From NCBI GenBank assembly GCA_036160575.1, contig JAYYDT010000070.1, forward strand, positions 1-27,753: DNA of 27,753 nt, written 5' to 3'. The notes below the pieces were generated by a model that ran no database searches, was not told where the DNA came from, and saw only the letters and a program-made list of their open reading frames with translations. A program made the position numbers and the translations under genes. This DNA comes from TMED26 sp002694075 (GTDB lineage: Bacteria; Pseudomonadota; Alphaproteobacteria; Thalassobaculales; Thalassobaculaceae). Shown piece by piece: positions 15,282 through 22,474 of the stretch (the first letter of the stretch is position 1; every line of letters starts with the position of its first letter).

Positions 15282-15965
15282 TTACCAAGCCCAGGACGTG
15301 ACCAGCAGCGCGGCCAACCCGGCGAACGAGCCGGCGAGAGTCAAATAAATCATCCAATGGGTGCCGTCGTAGACGTTTTCCGCGGGAATGTCCTCGGGCA
15401 GATTTTGGGGGGCGGTGCTCATGGTTTCCTCCGTTTTCGTAAAGCTTTCGGCGCTCTGACGCGGCGCTTCTTGGGTGGGATGATCGGCGGTCGGCATGGC
15501 CCCGCCGGTTTCGGCGGCGCGGGCGACAACGACGCCGGCAAAGGTCTCAAAAAACTCGCCGGCCAGTTTTTTGGCCGTGCTATCGATCAGGCGGGCGCCG
15601 ATCTGCGCCAGCTTGCCGCCGACATTGGCGTCGACGGCGTAGCTGAGAAGGGTCGCTTGGCCGCCCTCGGTTTCGACCAATTCGACGGTCGCGCCCCCCT
15701 TGGCGAAGCCGGCCGCGCCGCCCTTGCCCTCGCCGCTGATCCGGTAGGACTTGGGCGGGTCAAGGTCACTCAGGCGAACCACCCCCTGGAATTTGGCTTT
15801 GACCGGGCCGACCTTGGCGGTAACCGTGGCGGTCAATTCGGTCTCGCTTTGCCGCTCAATGGTCTCGCAACCGGGGATGCATTGGCGCAGGGCCTCGGGG
15901 TCATTGAGGGCGTCCCAGACCAACTGGCGGGGCGCCGCGATGGCGTATTCGCCCGACATCTCCAT
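15282..15965 (-). CDS. coxG: CoxG-like SRPBCC protein with C-terminal membrane anchor
   Basis: A 227-residue protein. Residues 1 to about 150 form a CoxG/SRPBCC (START-like) domain, recognised by the opening GEYAIAAPRQLVWDALNDPEALRQCIPGC and by the late GARLIDSTAKKLAGEFFETF. A polar linker of about 50 residues follows, then one hydrophobic helix at about 205-225 reaching almost to the C-terminus. CoxG in Afipia (Oligotropha) carboxidovorans helps attach CO dehydrogenase to the membrane. Work on mycobacterial CoxG assigns quinone transport. The tail anchor fits a membrane-linking role. The ATG follows an AGGGAGA site. It heads the nine-gene minus-strand array, 5 kb upstream of coxSLM. Confidence 0.9.
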   Translation of the reverse strand: MEMSGEYAIAAPRQLVWDALNDPEALRQCIPGCETIERQSETELTATVTAKVGPVKAKFQGVVRLSDLDPPKSYRISGEGKGGAAGFAKGGATVELVETEGGQATLLSYAVDANVGGKLAQIGARLIDSTAKKLAGEFFETFAGVVVARAAETGGAMPTADHPTQEAPRQSAESFTKTEETMSTAPQNLPEDIPAENVYDGTHWMIYLTLAGSFAGLAALLVTSWAW

Positions 15966-16124
15966 GACCGAAAATCTCCCTGCTCGGCGGCTGTTAAGCC
16001 CTTGTTTATGCGCCTCTAGGTAGCATAAAGCTGGATATGGTAGAAGCAGATGTTATCACCCCGACAAGGACCAATCGCCGCTGGCCAATGTTGGCGGCGC
16101 ACCGGCAGGTAAGGAATGTGATCG
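15966..16124. promoter_or_regulatory. Divergent intergenic region between coxG and the FlK-like thioesterase
   Basis: A 159-base gap between divergent genes. It must hold the 5' control region for the coxG-led array and probably for the thioesterase gene. It is less GC-rich than its surroundings. I see no promoter good enough to place exactly. Confidence 0.45.
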
Positions 16125-16520
16125 ATGACCCTGGCTCCTGGCTTGACGCTGACCCGCCCGTTGACCGTCGATCCGGGCCGCACCATCGATTTCATGGGGC
16201 CGGATCTGCGTGTTTACGCGACACCGTCGATGATCAACGATATGGAGCACGCCTGCCGCGATTTGGCGGTCGCTCATCTGGCCGCCGATCAGGACACCGT
16301 CGGTGTGCGGGTGGAGGTGGATCACCTCGACGCGGTCGGGGCCGGCGTGGTGGTCTCGGTCAGCGCCAAGATCATCGCCATCGATCGGCGCGCGCTGACC
16401 TTCGAGGTCGCCGTGCGGGCCGGCGAGCGCTTGCTGGGCGCTGGCCGCCATGTCCGGATGATCATCGATAAGGCGCGTTTCCAGGCCAGCTTGGCGGCGA
16501 AAATGGCGGGAACGCTTTAG
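16125..16520 (+). CDS. Hot-dog thioesterase, FlK-like
   Basis: A 131-residue single hot-dog fold protein. The block YATPSMINDMEHAC and the later VGVRVEVDHLDAVGAG match the thioesterase family that includes fluoroacetyl-CoA thioesterase FlK. The three catalytic positions of FlK (Thr42, Glu50, His76) have equivalents Thr33, Glu41 and His67 here, with identical spacings of 8 and 26 residues. The family hydrolyses short acyl-CoA esters, and true fluoroacetyl-CoA specificity is rare, so the substrate is open. The ATG has an AAGGAA about ten bases upstream. It is divergent from coxG and ends tail-to-tail with bpt, 19 bases apart. Confidence 0.85.
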   Translation: MTLAPGLTLTRPLTVDPGRTIDFMGPDLRVYATPSMINDMEHACRDLAVAHLAADQDTVGVRVEVDHLDAVGAGVVVSVSAKIIAIDRRALTFEVAVRAGERLLGAGRHVRMIIDKARFQASLAAKMAGTL

Positions 16521-16539
16521 CCGGCTTTTTTCGGCGGCG

Positions 16540-17268
16540 TTAGGCGCTGGCGTATTCCTGCCAGCGGCCGTCTCGAAACACTTCGCAGGGTTTGTAGCGG
16601 GTTTTATAGGCCATCTTGCGGCTTTCGGCGATCCAATAGCCAAGGTAGACATAGGGCCGACCGCGCGCCCGCGCCCGTCGCACCAAATCCAGGATCATGA
16701 AGGTGCCGAGCCCGCGGTCGGCGCAATCCTGGCGAAAAAAGCTGTAGACCGCCGACAAGCCGTCGGCCTGTAAATCGCTTAACATGACCGCCAAAAGGGC
16801 ACCGGTGGCGCGCGCGCGATATTCCACCAACCGGCTGTCGATCGGCGAACGCTCGACCATGTCGTCGAAATCGGTGCGCGTCATATGGCTCATCTCGCTG
16901 CCATTATGGCGATTTTGTTGATAGGCGCGAAACAACTCGTACTGCTCGTGGGTGGTCGCCGACGGGCGCAGTTCGCCGACCACGTCCTGGTTACGCTTCA
17001 AACTGCGCCGAAAGCCTTTGGACCACTGGAAATCGTCAACCCGAATACGCACCGGCACACAGGCCGAACAACTGGGACAGGCGGGCCGGTAGATTAAGTT
17101 TTGGGTGCGCCGAAAGCCAATTGTCGCCAATTTGTCATGGGCCCGGCCGCTACGCGGCCCGCCGATATCGGCGACCAAACGCCGTTCGGTGCGGCCCTCC
17201 ACATAGGGACAGGGCATCGCCGGCGTGTAGTGAAACATGATCGGACGGGCGAAAGCGGCGGATTGCAT
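16540..17268 (-). CDS. bpt: Aspartate/glutamate leucyltransferase (Bpt)
   Basis: A roughly 242-residue aminoacyl-tRNA-protein transferase that adds leucine to N-terminal Asp or Glu and so feeds the N-end rule pathway to ClpS/ClpAP. The ATE1-like N-terminal domain shows PCPYVEGRTER and the cysteine motif CPSCSAC (64-70). The C-terminal GNAT-like domain carries GYWIAESRKMAYKTRYKPCE. The ATG at 17268 has an AGGGGA upstream. A GTG at 17298 in frame would add ten residues (252 aa) and cannot be excluded. It is the last gene of the minus-strand block in this region, 88 bases downstream of a GNAT gene. Confidence 0.95.
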   Translation of the reverse strand: MQSAAFARPIMFHYTPAMPCPYVEGRTERRLVADIGGPRSGRAHDKLATIGFRRTQNLIYRPACPSCSACVPVRIRVDDFQWSKGFRRSLKRNQDVVGELRPSATTHEQYELFRAYQQNRHNGSEMSHMTRTDFDDMVERSPIDSRLVEYRARATGALLAVMLSDLQADGLSAVYSFFRQDCADRGLGTFMILDLVRRARARGRPYVYLGYWIAESRKMAYKTRYKPCEVFRDGRWQEYASA

Positions 17269-17356
17269 CGGTGCGATTTTTCCCCTGCGACTGGTCACGT
17301 CGCGGTGGCTTCCGTCGCCGCCGCGCGCGCCATCCTAGACCACCCATCGGCGGCTG

Positions 17357-18010
17357 TCAGCCGGTCCCGCCATCCTTGCCGTCGAACGCCGCGGCCGCCG
17401 CGTGAACCGGATGCGGTGGACGATCAGCCAGCGCCGGTGGCCGTGGCACCGAGGTCAGACGCGGGTCGGGCAGGTGCTTGCGTTGATAGCCAACTACCCG
17501 GAAACCGGCCCGTGTGTAATTGCCGAGCGCGCGGGTATGGTCGAGGTCACAAGTGTTCAAGATGACTTTCGCCGGCGCGGTCGCCCAACTGAGATCAACC
17601 GCCGCATTCAGGAAGTACCAGCCGAGACCTTGACCGATGAAATCGCCGATTAGGCCGAAAAAAGTGATCTCGGTGGCGCCTTCCGGCAAATCCCGGGTGA
17701 TCTCGCAAAACCCCGCCGGCACCCCATCGACTTGTAATTGATAGAGGGCGCACGCGGGCGCGCCAATCACCGCCGCCAAGGCCTCATCGCTGAGCAGGCA
17801 GCGCTCGAACCATGTCCACTCGCGGCCGACGGCGTCGTAAAGATAGCGGAAAAAGCCAACCGTCGGGCGGGTCATCGGGACAATGTCGACTCCCGCGCGC
17901 GGCGCCGGTACCGGTGGCCGCGCCGGCGGCGTGGTCATTTCCAGGAATAAGACATCAACGTCGATATCGGTGCCGAGGGGCGGGTCGGTCGCGTCGGTCG
18001 AGAGGTTCAT
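17357..18010 (-). CDS. GNAT family N-acetyltransferase
   Basis: A 217-residue acetyltransferase-like protein of unknown substrate. After a variable N-terminus (about 45 residues), the GNAT fold is recognisable from VDGVPAGFCEITRD and EITFFGLIGDFIGQGLGWYFLNAAVDLSW, the acetyl-CoA loop region. KVILNTCDLDHTRALGNYTRAGFRVVGYQR follows and is typical of the last strands. The C-terminal 30 residues are low-complexity, rich in Pro and Ala. The chosen ATG overlaps the sulfurtransferase stop as ATGA, so the two genes are translationally coupled. An in-frame start upstream at 18058 would run into the sulfurtransferase and is unlikely. Confidence 0.87.
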   Translation of the reverse strand: MNLSTDATDPPLGTDIDVDVLFLEMTTPPARPPVPAPRAGVDIVPMTRPTVGFFRYLYDAVGREWTWFERCLLSDEALAAVIGAPACALYQLQVDGVPAGFCEITRDLPEGATEITFFGLIGDFIGQGLGWYFLNAAVDLSWATAPAKVILNTCDLDHTRALGNYTRAGFRVVGYQRKHLPDPRLTSVPRPPALADRPPHPVHAAAAAFDGKDGGTG

Positions 18011-18867
18011 GGCGCCGGCGCCACAGGCGTATCGGGCCGGCCGCCCCATTCGGTCCATGAGCCGTCGTAAATGGCGACATCGGATTTGCCGATCAAGTGC
18101 AGGGCGAGGGCCAGCACACAGGCGGTCACGCCTGAGCCACAGGTGGTTACCAACGGCCGGTCGAAATCAAGCCCGGTGGCGGCGAACATCGCACGTAACG
18201 CTTCGGCGTCACGAAAGCAGCCGCTTTCGGGATCCAGCAAATGGTCATAGGGCAGGTTGAGACTGCCGGGGATATGGCCGCCGCGCAAACCTTGGCGCGG
18301 CTCGGGGTCGGTGCCGTGAAAGCGGCCGGCGGAGCGGGCGTCAAGCACTTGTTCCCGGCGGTCGGCGACATTGTCGATCATTTGGCCGACGGCCCGCACC
18401 GCCGCCGGGTCCAGGGTGGCCACGAAGGTGGTCGGCGTCACCGCCGCCGCCGGACCGGTCACCACCGGCCGGCCCTCGGCCAACCATTTGCGCAGGCCAC
18501 CATCCAAAATCGCCACATTTCGGTGGCCGAAGGCGCGCAGCATCCACCAGGCGCGCGGCGCGCTGCGCGCGTCGTAGACGTCATAGGCGATGATCTTGTG
18601 ATCGTTGGCGAGCCCGAGGGCGGCGACTTTCCGCGCGAACAGCGCGGCGTCCGGTAGCATATGCGGCAGGTCGGTGTCGGGCGCGCAAATGTCGTCGATA
18701 TCGAATCGCTGGGCGCCGGCGATGTGACGCTCCAAGAACTCGGCGTTGCCGTCACGGTTGGCGGTCGGCAGGTGAAAGGTGGCGTCGATGACACGCACTT
18801 GGGGATCGTCCAAATGAGCCGCCAGCCATTCGGTCGAGACCAGGGCTTCGGGGTGGGTATATGACAT
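18007..18867 (-). CDS. sseA: Thiosulfate / 3-mercaptopyruvate sulfurtransferase
   Basis: A 286-residue two-domain rhodanese. The N-terminal domain includes VIDATFHLP and DVYDARSAPRAWWMLRAFG. The C-terminal domain contains the active-site loop CGSGVTA, with Cys243 as sulfur acceptor. CG(S/T)GVTA is the loop typical of 3-mercaptopyruvate sulfurtransferases, whereas thiosulfate-specific rhodaneses usually have a charged loop. The enzyme moves sulfur from mercaptopyruvate, a cysteine breakdown product, to thiols or cyanide. The ATG has a strong AAAGGAG ribosome site. It lies 36 bases after the cysteine synthase gene on the same strand, consistent with a cysteine/sulfur operon. Confidence 0.94.
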   Translation of the reverse strand: MSYTHPEALVSTEWLAAHLDDPQVRVIDATFHLPTANRDGNAEFLERHIAGAQRFDIDDICAPDTDLPHMLPDAALFARKVAALGLANDHKIIAYDVYDARSAPRAWWMLRAFGHRNVAILDGGLRKWLAEGRPVVTGPAAAVTPTTFVATLDPAAVRAVGQMIDNVADRREQVLDARSAGRFHGTDPEPRQGLRGGHIPGSLNLPYDHLLDPESGCFRDAEALRAMFAATGLDFDRPLVTTCGSGVTACVLALALHLIGKSDVAIYDGSWTEWGGRPDTPVAPAP

Positions 18868-18903
18868 GGCGTGGCTCCTTTCAGACGTGTCGGCGACCGT
18901 CGG

Positions 18904-19911
18904 TTAGACGGGATCGTTCAGCCATTCCGGCACGGGCAGTCCCTTTTCGCGCAGAAACGCCGGGTTATAAAGCTTCGATTGATAGCGGTGACCCCAATCG
19001 CAGAGAATGGTCACGATGGTATGACCCGGCCCCAACTGTTCGGCCAAGCGGATAGCGCCGGCGATATTGATCGCCGTCGACCCGCCCATCACCAACCCCT
19101 CGTGGCGCAGCAGGTCGAAGACCAGGGGGAGGGCCTCCTGGTCGGAGATTTGAAACTGCGTGTCGATTGGCGCCGGTGCCAGATTTTGGGTAATGCGACC
19201 CTGCCCGATCCCCTCGCTGATCGAGCCGCCCTCGGCCTTCAACTCACCGTTTTGATAATAGTTGTAGATCGCCGAGCCCATGGGATCGGCGAGAGCGACG
19301 ACCACGTCCTTGTTACGTTCCTTCAGCGCCAGACCGGTACCGGCGAGGGTGCCGCCGGTGCCGACGGCGGCGACGAAGCCATCCACTTTGCCGGCGGTTT
19401 GCGCCCAGATCTCGGGGCCGGTGGTGCGCACATGCGCGTCCATATTGGCGGTGTTGTCGAACTGGTTGGCCCAGATCGCGCCATGCGGTTCGCTGGCGGC
19501 CAGTTCCGCCGCCAAGCGTTCCGACACCCGCACGTAATTGCCGGGATCGCGGTAGGGCAAGGCCGGCACCAGGCGCAGATCGGCGCCGCACAGCCGCAAC
19601 ATGTCTTTTTTCTCTTGGCTCTGCGTCTCCGGCATGACGATGACCGTGCGATAGCCGCGGGCGTTGGCGACCAGCGCCAGCCCGATGCCGGTATTGCCGG
19701 CGGTGCCTTCGACGATCACCCCGCCTGGCCGCAGTTCGCCGCGCGCTTCGGCGGCTTCGATGATCGCGCGCGCCGCGCGGTCCTTGACCGAACCGCCGGG
19801 ATTGAGGAATTCGGCCTTACCCAAAATGGTGCAGCCGGTGCGCGCCGAGGCGGCGCGCAGCTTAATCAGGGGCGTGTTACCGATCGCGTCCACAAAGCCG
19901 TCGTAGATCAT
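18904..19911 (-). CDS. cysK: Cysteine synthase A-like PLP enzyme
   Basis: A 335-residue fold type II PLP enzyme that, in this family, makes cysteine from O-acetylserine and sulfide. The PLP lysine is Lys43 in NPGGSVKDRAA. The substrate-binding loop reads TAGNTG (70-75) instead of the usual TSGNTG. The glycine-rich phosphate loop is GTGGTLAGTG. A PYRDPGNYVRV insertion and a C-terminal extension of about 30 residues mark a subgroup longer than E. coli CysK. A cystathionine beta-synthase-like activity is possible; no CBS regulatory domains are present. The ATG has an AAGGGAAA site. sseA follows 36 bases on. Confidence 0.9.
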   Translation of the reverse strand: MIYDGFVDAIGNTPLIKLRAASARTGCTILGKAEFLNPGGSVKDRAARAIIEAAEARGELRPGGVIVEGTAGNTGIGLALVANARGYRTVIVMPETQSQEKKDMLRLCGADLRLVPALPYRDPGNYVRVSERLAAELAASEPHGAIWANQFDNTANMDAHVRTTGPEIWAQTAGKVDGFVAAVGTGGTLAGTGLALKERNKDVVVALADPMGSAIYNYYQNGELKAEGGSISEGIGQGRITQNLAPAPIDTQFQISDQEALPLVFDLLRHEGLVMGGSTAINIAGAIRLAEQLGPGHTIVTILCDWGHRYQSKLYNPAFLREKGLPVPEWLNDPV

Positions 19912-19982
19912 GCCGTTGTTTCCCTTGCGAGGGTGCCGTCGCGGCGCGACAAACCTGATATGTGGTGTCGTTTGCCGCCGCG

Positions 19983-20507
19983 CTAAGGCTCTTTAGTTTG
20001 ATTTTGCACAAATTTGGGGCCCATCAAGCGGTAGAACACTTTATTGCCGCGTAACAAAGGGCCGAGTTTTTCGTAAAACCGCTTGGCTTGGTCGTTCCAC
20101 GGATCCATGGTCCAGTCGATTTGCTCAATGCCTTGATCCTCGGCCAGGGCCAGCATGGCCGCCATCAGGGCTTGACCGACCCCTTTGGCGCGGGCCCTGC
20201 GGGTGACAAAAATATCTTGAATAAACAGGCTATTGCGACAATTCGCTAAGGCGAACATTCGACCGAAGGCAAGAAAGCCTTGGCAGTGCCCGGCGCTATC
20301 TTCGGCGACCAGGACCTCAATCCCGGAGGTTTCGGCGAATGCGCCATTGGCGATGGCGTGGGCCATATAGGAGCGTTGGTAAGGGCTGGTCAGGCCGTAA
20401 AAGGCCAAAAGCTCTTGCGCCAACACGGCGAGCGCGGCGGCGTCATCGGGTGTCGCCGGGCGCACGGTGATGGCCGGCGCGGCGCTGGGCTGCGCGTCAG
20501 GGGGCAC
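19983..20507 (-). CDS. GNAT family N-acetyltransferase
   Basis: A 174-residue GNAT protein of the spermidine/spermine acetyltransferase-like branch. ITVRPATPDDAAALAVLAQEL opens the fold; FIQDIFVTRRARAKGVGQALM holds the acetyl-CoA loop; and WTMDPWNDQAKRFYEKLG is the typical last block. The acceptor substrate is unknown. The start is GTG at 20507, with a weak GGAG upstream and 27 bases after the cupin stop. It shares a strand and close spacing with the cupin and cysK, so it may belong to the same transcript. Confidence 0.88.
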   Translation of the reverse strand: MPPDAQPSAAPAITVRPATPDDAAALAVLAQELLAFYGLTSPYQRSYMAHAIANGAFAETSGIEVLVAEDSAGHCQGFLAFGRMFALANCRNSLFIQDIFVTRRARAKGVGQALMAAMLALAEDQGIEQIDWTMDPWNDQAKRFYEKLGPLLRGNKVFYRLMGPKFVQNQTKEP

Positions 20508-20534
20508 GGGGAGGGGCTCCGCGATGTGTCGGCG

Positions 20535-21086
20535 CTACGATTTTTCGCCGGTGCCGACGTGCTCGACCACCCGCACGCTGTCGCTGTCGGGGTCGAAGAT
20601 TTGGCGTGTTTCAGCCGCCATGTCGGTGCCGGTGATGCGAACGAAGCGGGCGCCCGCCGGGTAATCGATGGAATGGATGTCGCCGGGTTGGTACAGGCCG
20701 GCCTGGCCGGGGTTTAGGCGATATTGCTTGGCCACTGTGAGTTTGGCGTGGCCAGCCTCGCGCGCGTCGTCGCCGCGCTGCCAGACGGTCATGTCGGTAT
20801 GGGCCGCGACCTGGCCATAGGCGGCCCAGGACCGGCCGTGGTCGTGGGGCGGCGAGACGCGCGGCGCGTCCATGTTGTAAGCCAGGACGACGAAGCCCAT
20901 CTCCGGGTCACGGAAGATCTCGACCATGCCATCGGCGGCTTGGTCGCCAAATTGCTGCGCCAAAAAGCCCTCGTCGACGATCAGGCGCTCAAGGGCCGCG
21001 CGCACCTCCTCGCGGCCGGCGGGGCCCGCATCGGCGCTCAAGGCGGTGCGGCAATCGGCGCAAAACTCGGACAATCCATAGGCCAT
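20535..21086 (-). CDS. Cupin-fold, cysteine dioxygenase-like metalloprotein
   Basis: A 183-residue double-stranded beta-helix protein. The metal site looks like a three-histidine triad: His81 and His83 in SPPHDHGRS and His138 in PGDIHSIDYP. The spacing is close to that of cysteine dioxygenase (His86, His88, His140 in the mammalian enzyme). That suggests a thiol dioxygenase or a related enzyme acting on a thiol acid, but the substrate cannot be read directly. The ATG at 21086 is chosen because of a strong AGGAGA site. The frame is open further upstream but carries no better start. It begins a minus-strand run towards the GNAT, cysteine synthase and sulfurtransferase genes. Confidence 0.8.
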   Translation of the reverse strand: MAYGLSEFCADCRTALSADAGPAGREEVRAALERLIVDEGFLAQQFGDQAADGMVEIFRDPEMGFVVLAYNMDAPRVSPPHDHGRSWAAYGQVAAHTDMTVWQRGDDAREAGHAKLTVAKQYRLNPGQAGLYQPGDIHSIDYPAGARFVRITGTDMAAETRQIFDPDSDSVRVVEHVGTGEKS

Positions 21087-21233
21087 GGCGGTCTCTCCTG
21101 AAAGCGGCGACCCAGCGTGTTCAATGCCGGGCGCGAACAATAACGAGGCCGATCTTAGCACGCTGGCCGGCCACGGTCATGCCCGTCGGATGCCTTAGCC
21201 GCCCCGGCGCTACCGATTAATTGTTTTGGAAGA

Positions 21234-21308
21234 TGGCTCCCCGGGACGGATTCGAACCGCCGGCCAAGCGGTTAACAGCCGCTTGCTCTACCGCTGAGCT
21301 ACCGGGGA
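21234..21308 (-). tRNA. tRNA-Asn (GTT)
   Basis: A full cloverleaf of 75 bases including an encoded CCA. The acceptor arms TCCCCGG and CCGGGGA pair completely, the discriminator is G, and the T loop reads TTCGAAT. The anticodon loop CTGTTAA gives anticodon GTT (Asn), on a perfect five-base stem AGCGG/CCGCT. Confidence 0.97.
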
Positions 21309-21340
21309 CCAGAACGATCTGCGCGTCAACAGTGGACGGG

Positions 21341-21369
21341 CTTATAGCAAGGCTGTCGGCGCCGCGCAA
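21341..21369 (-). promoter_or_regulatory. Candidate promoter of tRNA-Asn
   Basis: On the minus strand, a -35-like TTGCGC (21364-21369) is separated by 17 bases from a -10-like TATAAG (21341-21346, five of six consensus positions). Transcription would begin about 25 bases before the tRNA 5' end. The -35 matches only three of six, so this is a plausible but unproven sigma-70-type promoter. Confidence 0.5.
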
Positions 21370-21562
21370 CGCGTTTTGCGCCGCCCGTGGGTGGCGTCGG
21401 GGGTCGGCGCGGCGGTCGGCGACAGCGGTAAAATCCGATAACCCTTGGCCGCGATGAATTTGACCGCCGGCGCGCAAAGGCGTTGCGCCGCCGGCGTCTT
21501 GGCATTAAGACAGCCTCCGCGCTCAGCGCCGCCGGCGACCAGCAACCGGGCGGCGCGGCACC

Positions 21563-21636
21563 GGCCCGGTGGCAGAGTGGCTATGCAGAGGACTGCAAAT
21601 CCTTGTACGTCGGTTCGATTCCGGCCCGGGCCTCCA
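21563..21636 (+). tRNA. tRNA-Cys (GCA)
   Basis: A full 74-base cloverleaf with encoded CCA. The acceptor arms GGCCCGG and CCGGGCC pair completely. The discriminator base is T (U73), an identity element of tRNA-Cys. The anticodon loop CTGCAAA gives anticodon GCA, and the T loop is TTCGATT. It is divergent from tRNA-Asn, 254 bases away. Confidence 0.97.
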
Positions 21637-21756
21637 TTCCTTAAATCCGCCGGCGGGCATTGCCGCCACGCATTGTTTTTCGCCCCGTTCCTGCGTATAA
21701 GAGCGAGGTTTCGTATCGCCGCGGCAACGCGGTGCCTGTCCGACAAGGGGCCTTCC

Positions 21757-22416
21757 ATGCTCGACTTCGCGCTGGCGCGCCACAACATGGTGGAAAGCCA
21801 AATTCGCACCAACCGGGTCACCTCGTCGCCGCTGATTGCGGCCTTCGAGGCGGTTCCCCGCGAACGCTTCGCGCCCGAGGGTCAAAGGGCGATTGCTTAT
21901 GTGGACGAGGATCTGCCGATTGGTGGCGGTCGCTTCCTTATGGAACCGATGGTCTACGCGCGCTTACTCCAAGCCGCCGAGTTGCGCCCCGTCGACAGTG
22001 TTTTGGAAATTGGCTGCGCGACCGGTTACGGCGTCGCCGTGCTGTCGCCGCAGGTGGCGTCGGTGGTCGGTTTGGACAGCGACCCCGAACTGGTCGAGCG
22101 GGGCAATCAGATCCTCGCCGATTTACAGGTCGAGAACGCCGCGCTGTTGACCGGCGAAATGGAGGCCGGCGACGCCCGCCAAGGGCCTTTCGACGTGATT
22201 ATTCTCGCCGGCGCGGTGGAAATGGTACCGCCCGCGTTGCTGGAACAGCTGGCGCCGAGTGGCCGCCTGTTGGCGGTGGTGCGGGCGCACGGCCAACCGT
22301 TCGGCGCGGCGACCATGTTCGAGGTCACCCCCGGCGGGGTCGATCAACATGTGATCTTCGATGCCAGTGTGCCTCACCTTCCGGGATTTCGTCGGCCCGC
22401 CGAGTTCGTGCTGTGA
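21757..22416 (+). CDS. Protein-L-isoaspartate O-methyltransferase-like protein
   Basis: A 219-residue SAM-dependent methyltransferase of the PCMT family. It begins with the family block MVESQIRTNRVTSSPLIAAFEAVPRERFAP and has the SAM-binding motif VLEIGCATGYGVAVL (84-92 core). The segment that in true PCMTs carries the active-site serine (S-x-P-x-M type) reads RFLMEPMV here, so the serine is missing. It may be a non-canonical or retargeted member. The frame is open far upstream through the tRNA-Cys gene, but the family similarity starts at this ATG. tolC follows 58 bases on, a neighbourhood common in alphaproteobacteria. Confidence 0.88.
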   Translation: MLDFALARHNMVESQIRTNRVTSSPLIAAFEAVPRERFAPEGQRAIAYVDEDLPIGGGRFLMEPMVYARLLQAAELRPVDSVLEIGCATGYGVAVLSPQVASVVGLDSDPELVERGNQILADLQVENAALLTGEMEAGDARQGPFDVIILAGAVEMVPPALLEQLAPSGRLLAVVRAHGQPFGAATMFEVTPGGVDQHVIFDASVPHLPGFRRPAEFVL

Positions 22417-22474
22417 CGCGCTTCGGCGACGATGGTGGGCCTTCCCCTAGCCGCAAGCCAAAAAGGAAATAAAA

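Noticed and set aside
21483..21510. Possible tRNA-Cys promoter (TTGCGC then an ATTAAGA-like element)
   Set aside because: The -10 region matches consensus at only about three positions, so the placement would be a guess.
21445..21756. N-terminal extension of the methyltransferase frame through tRNA-Cys
   Set aside because: It would translate across a complete tRNA gene; family similarity begins at 21757.
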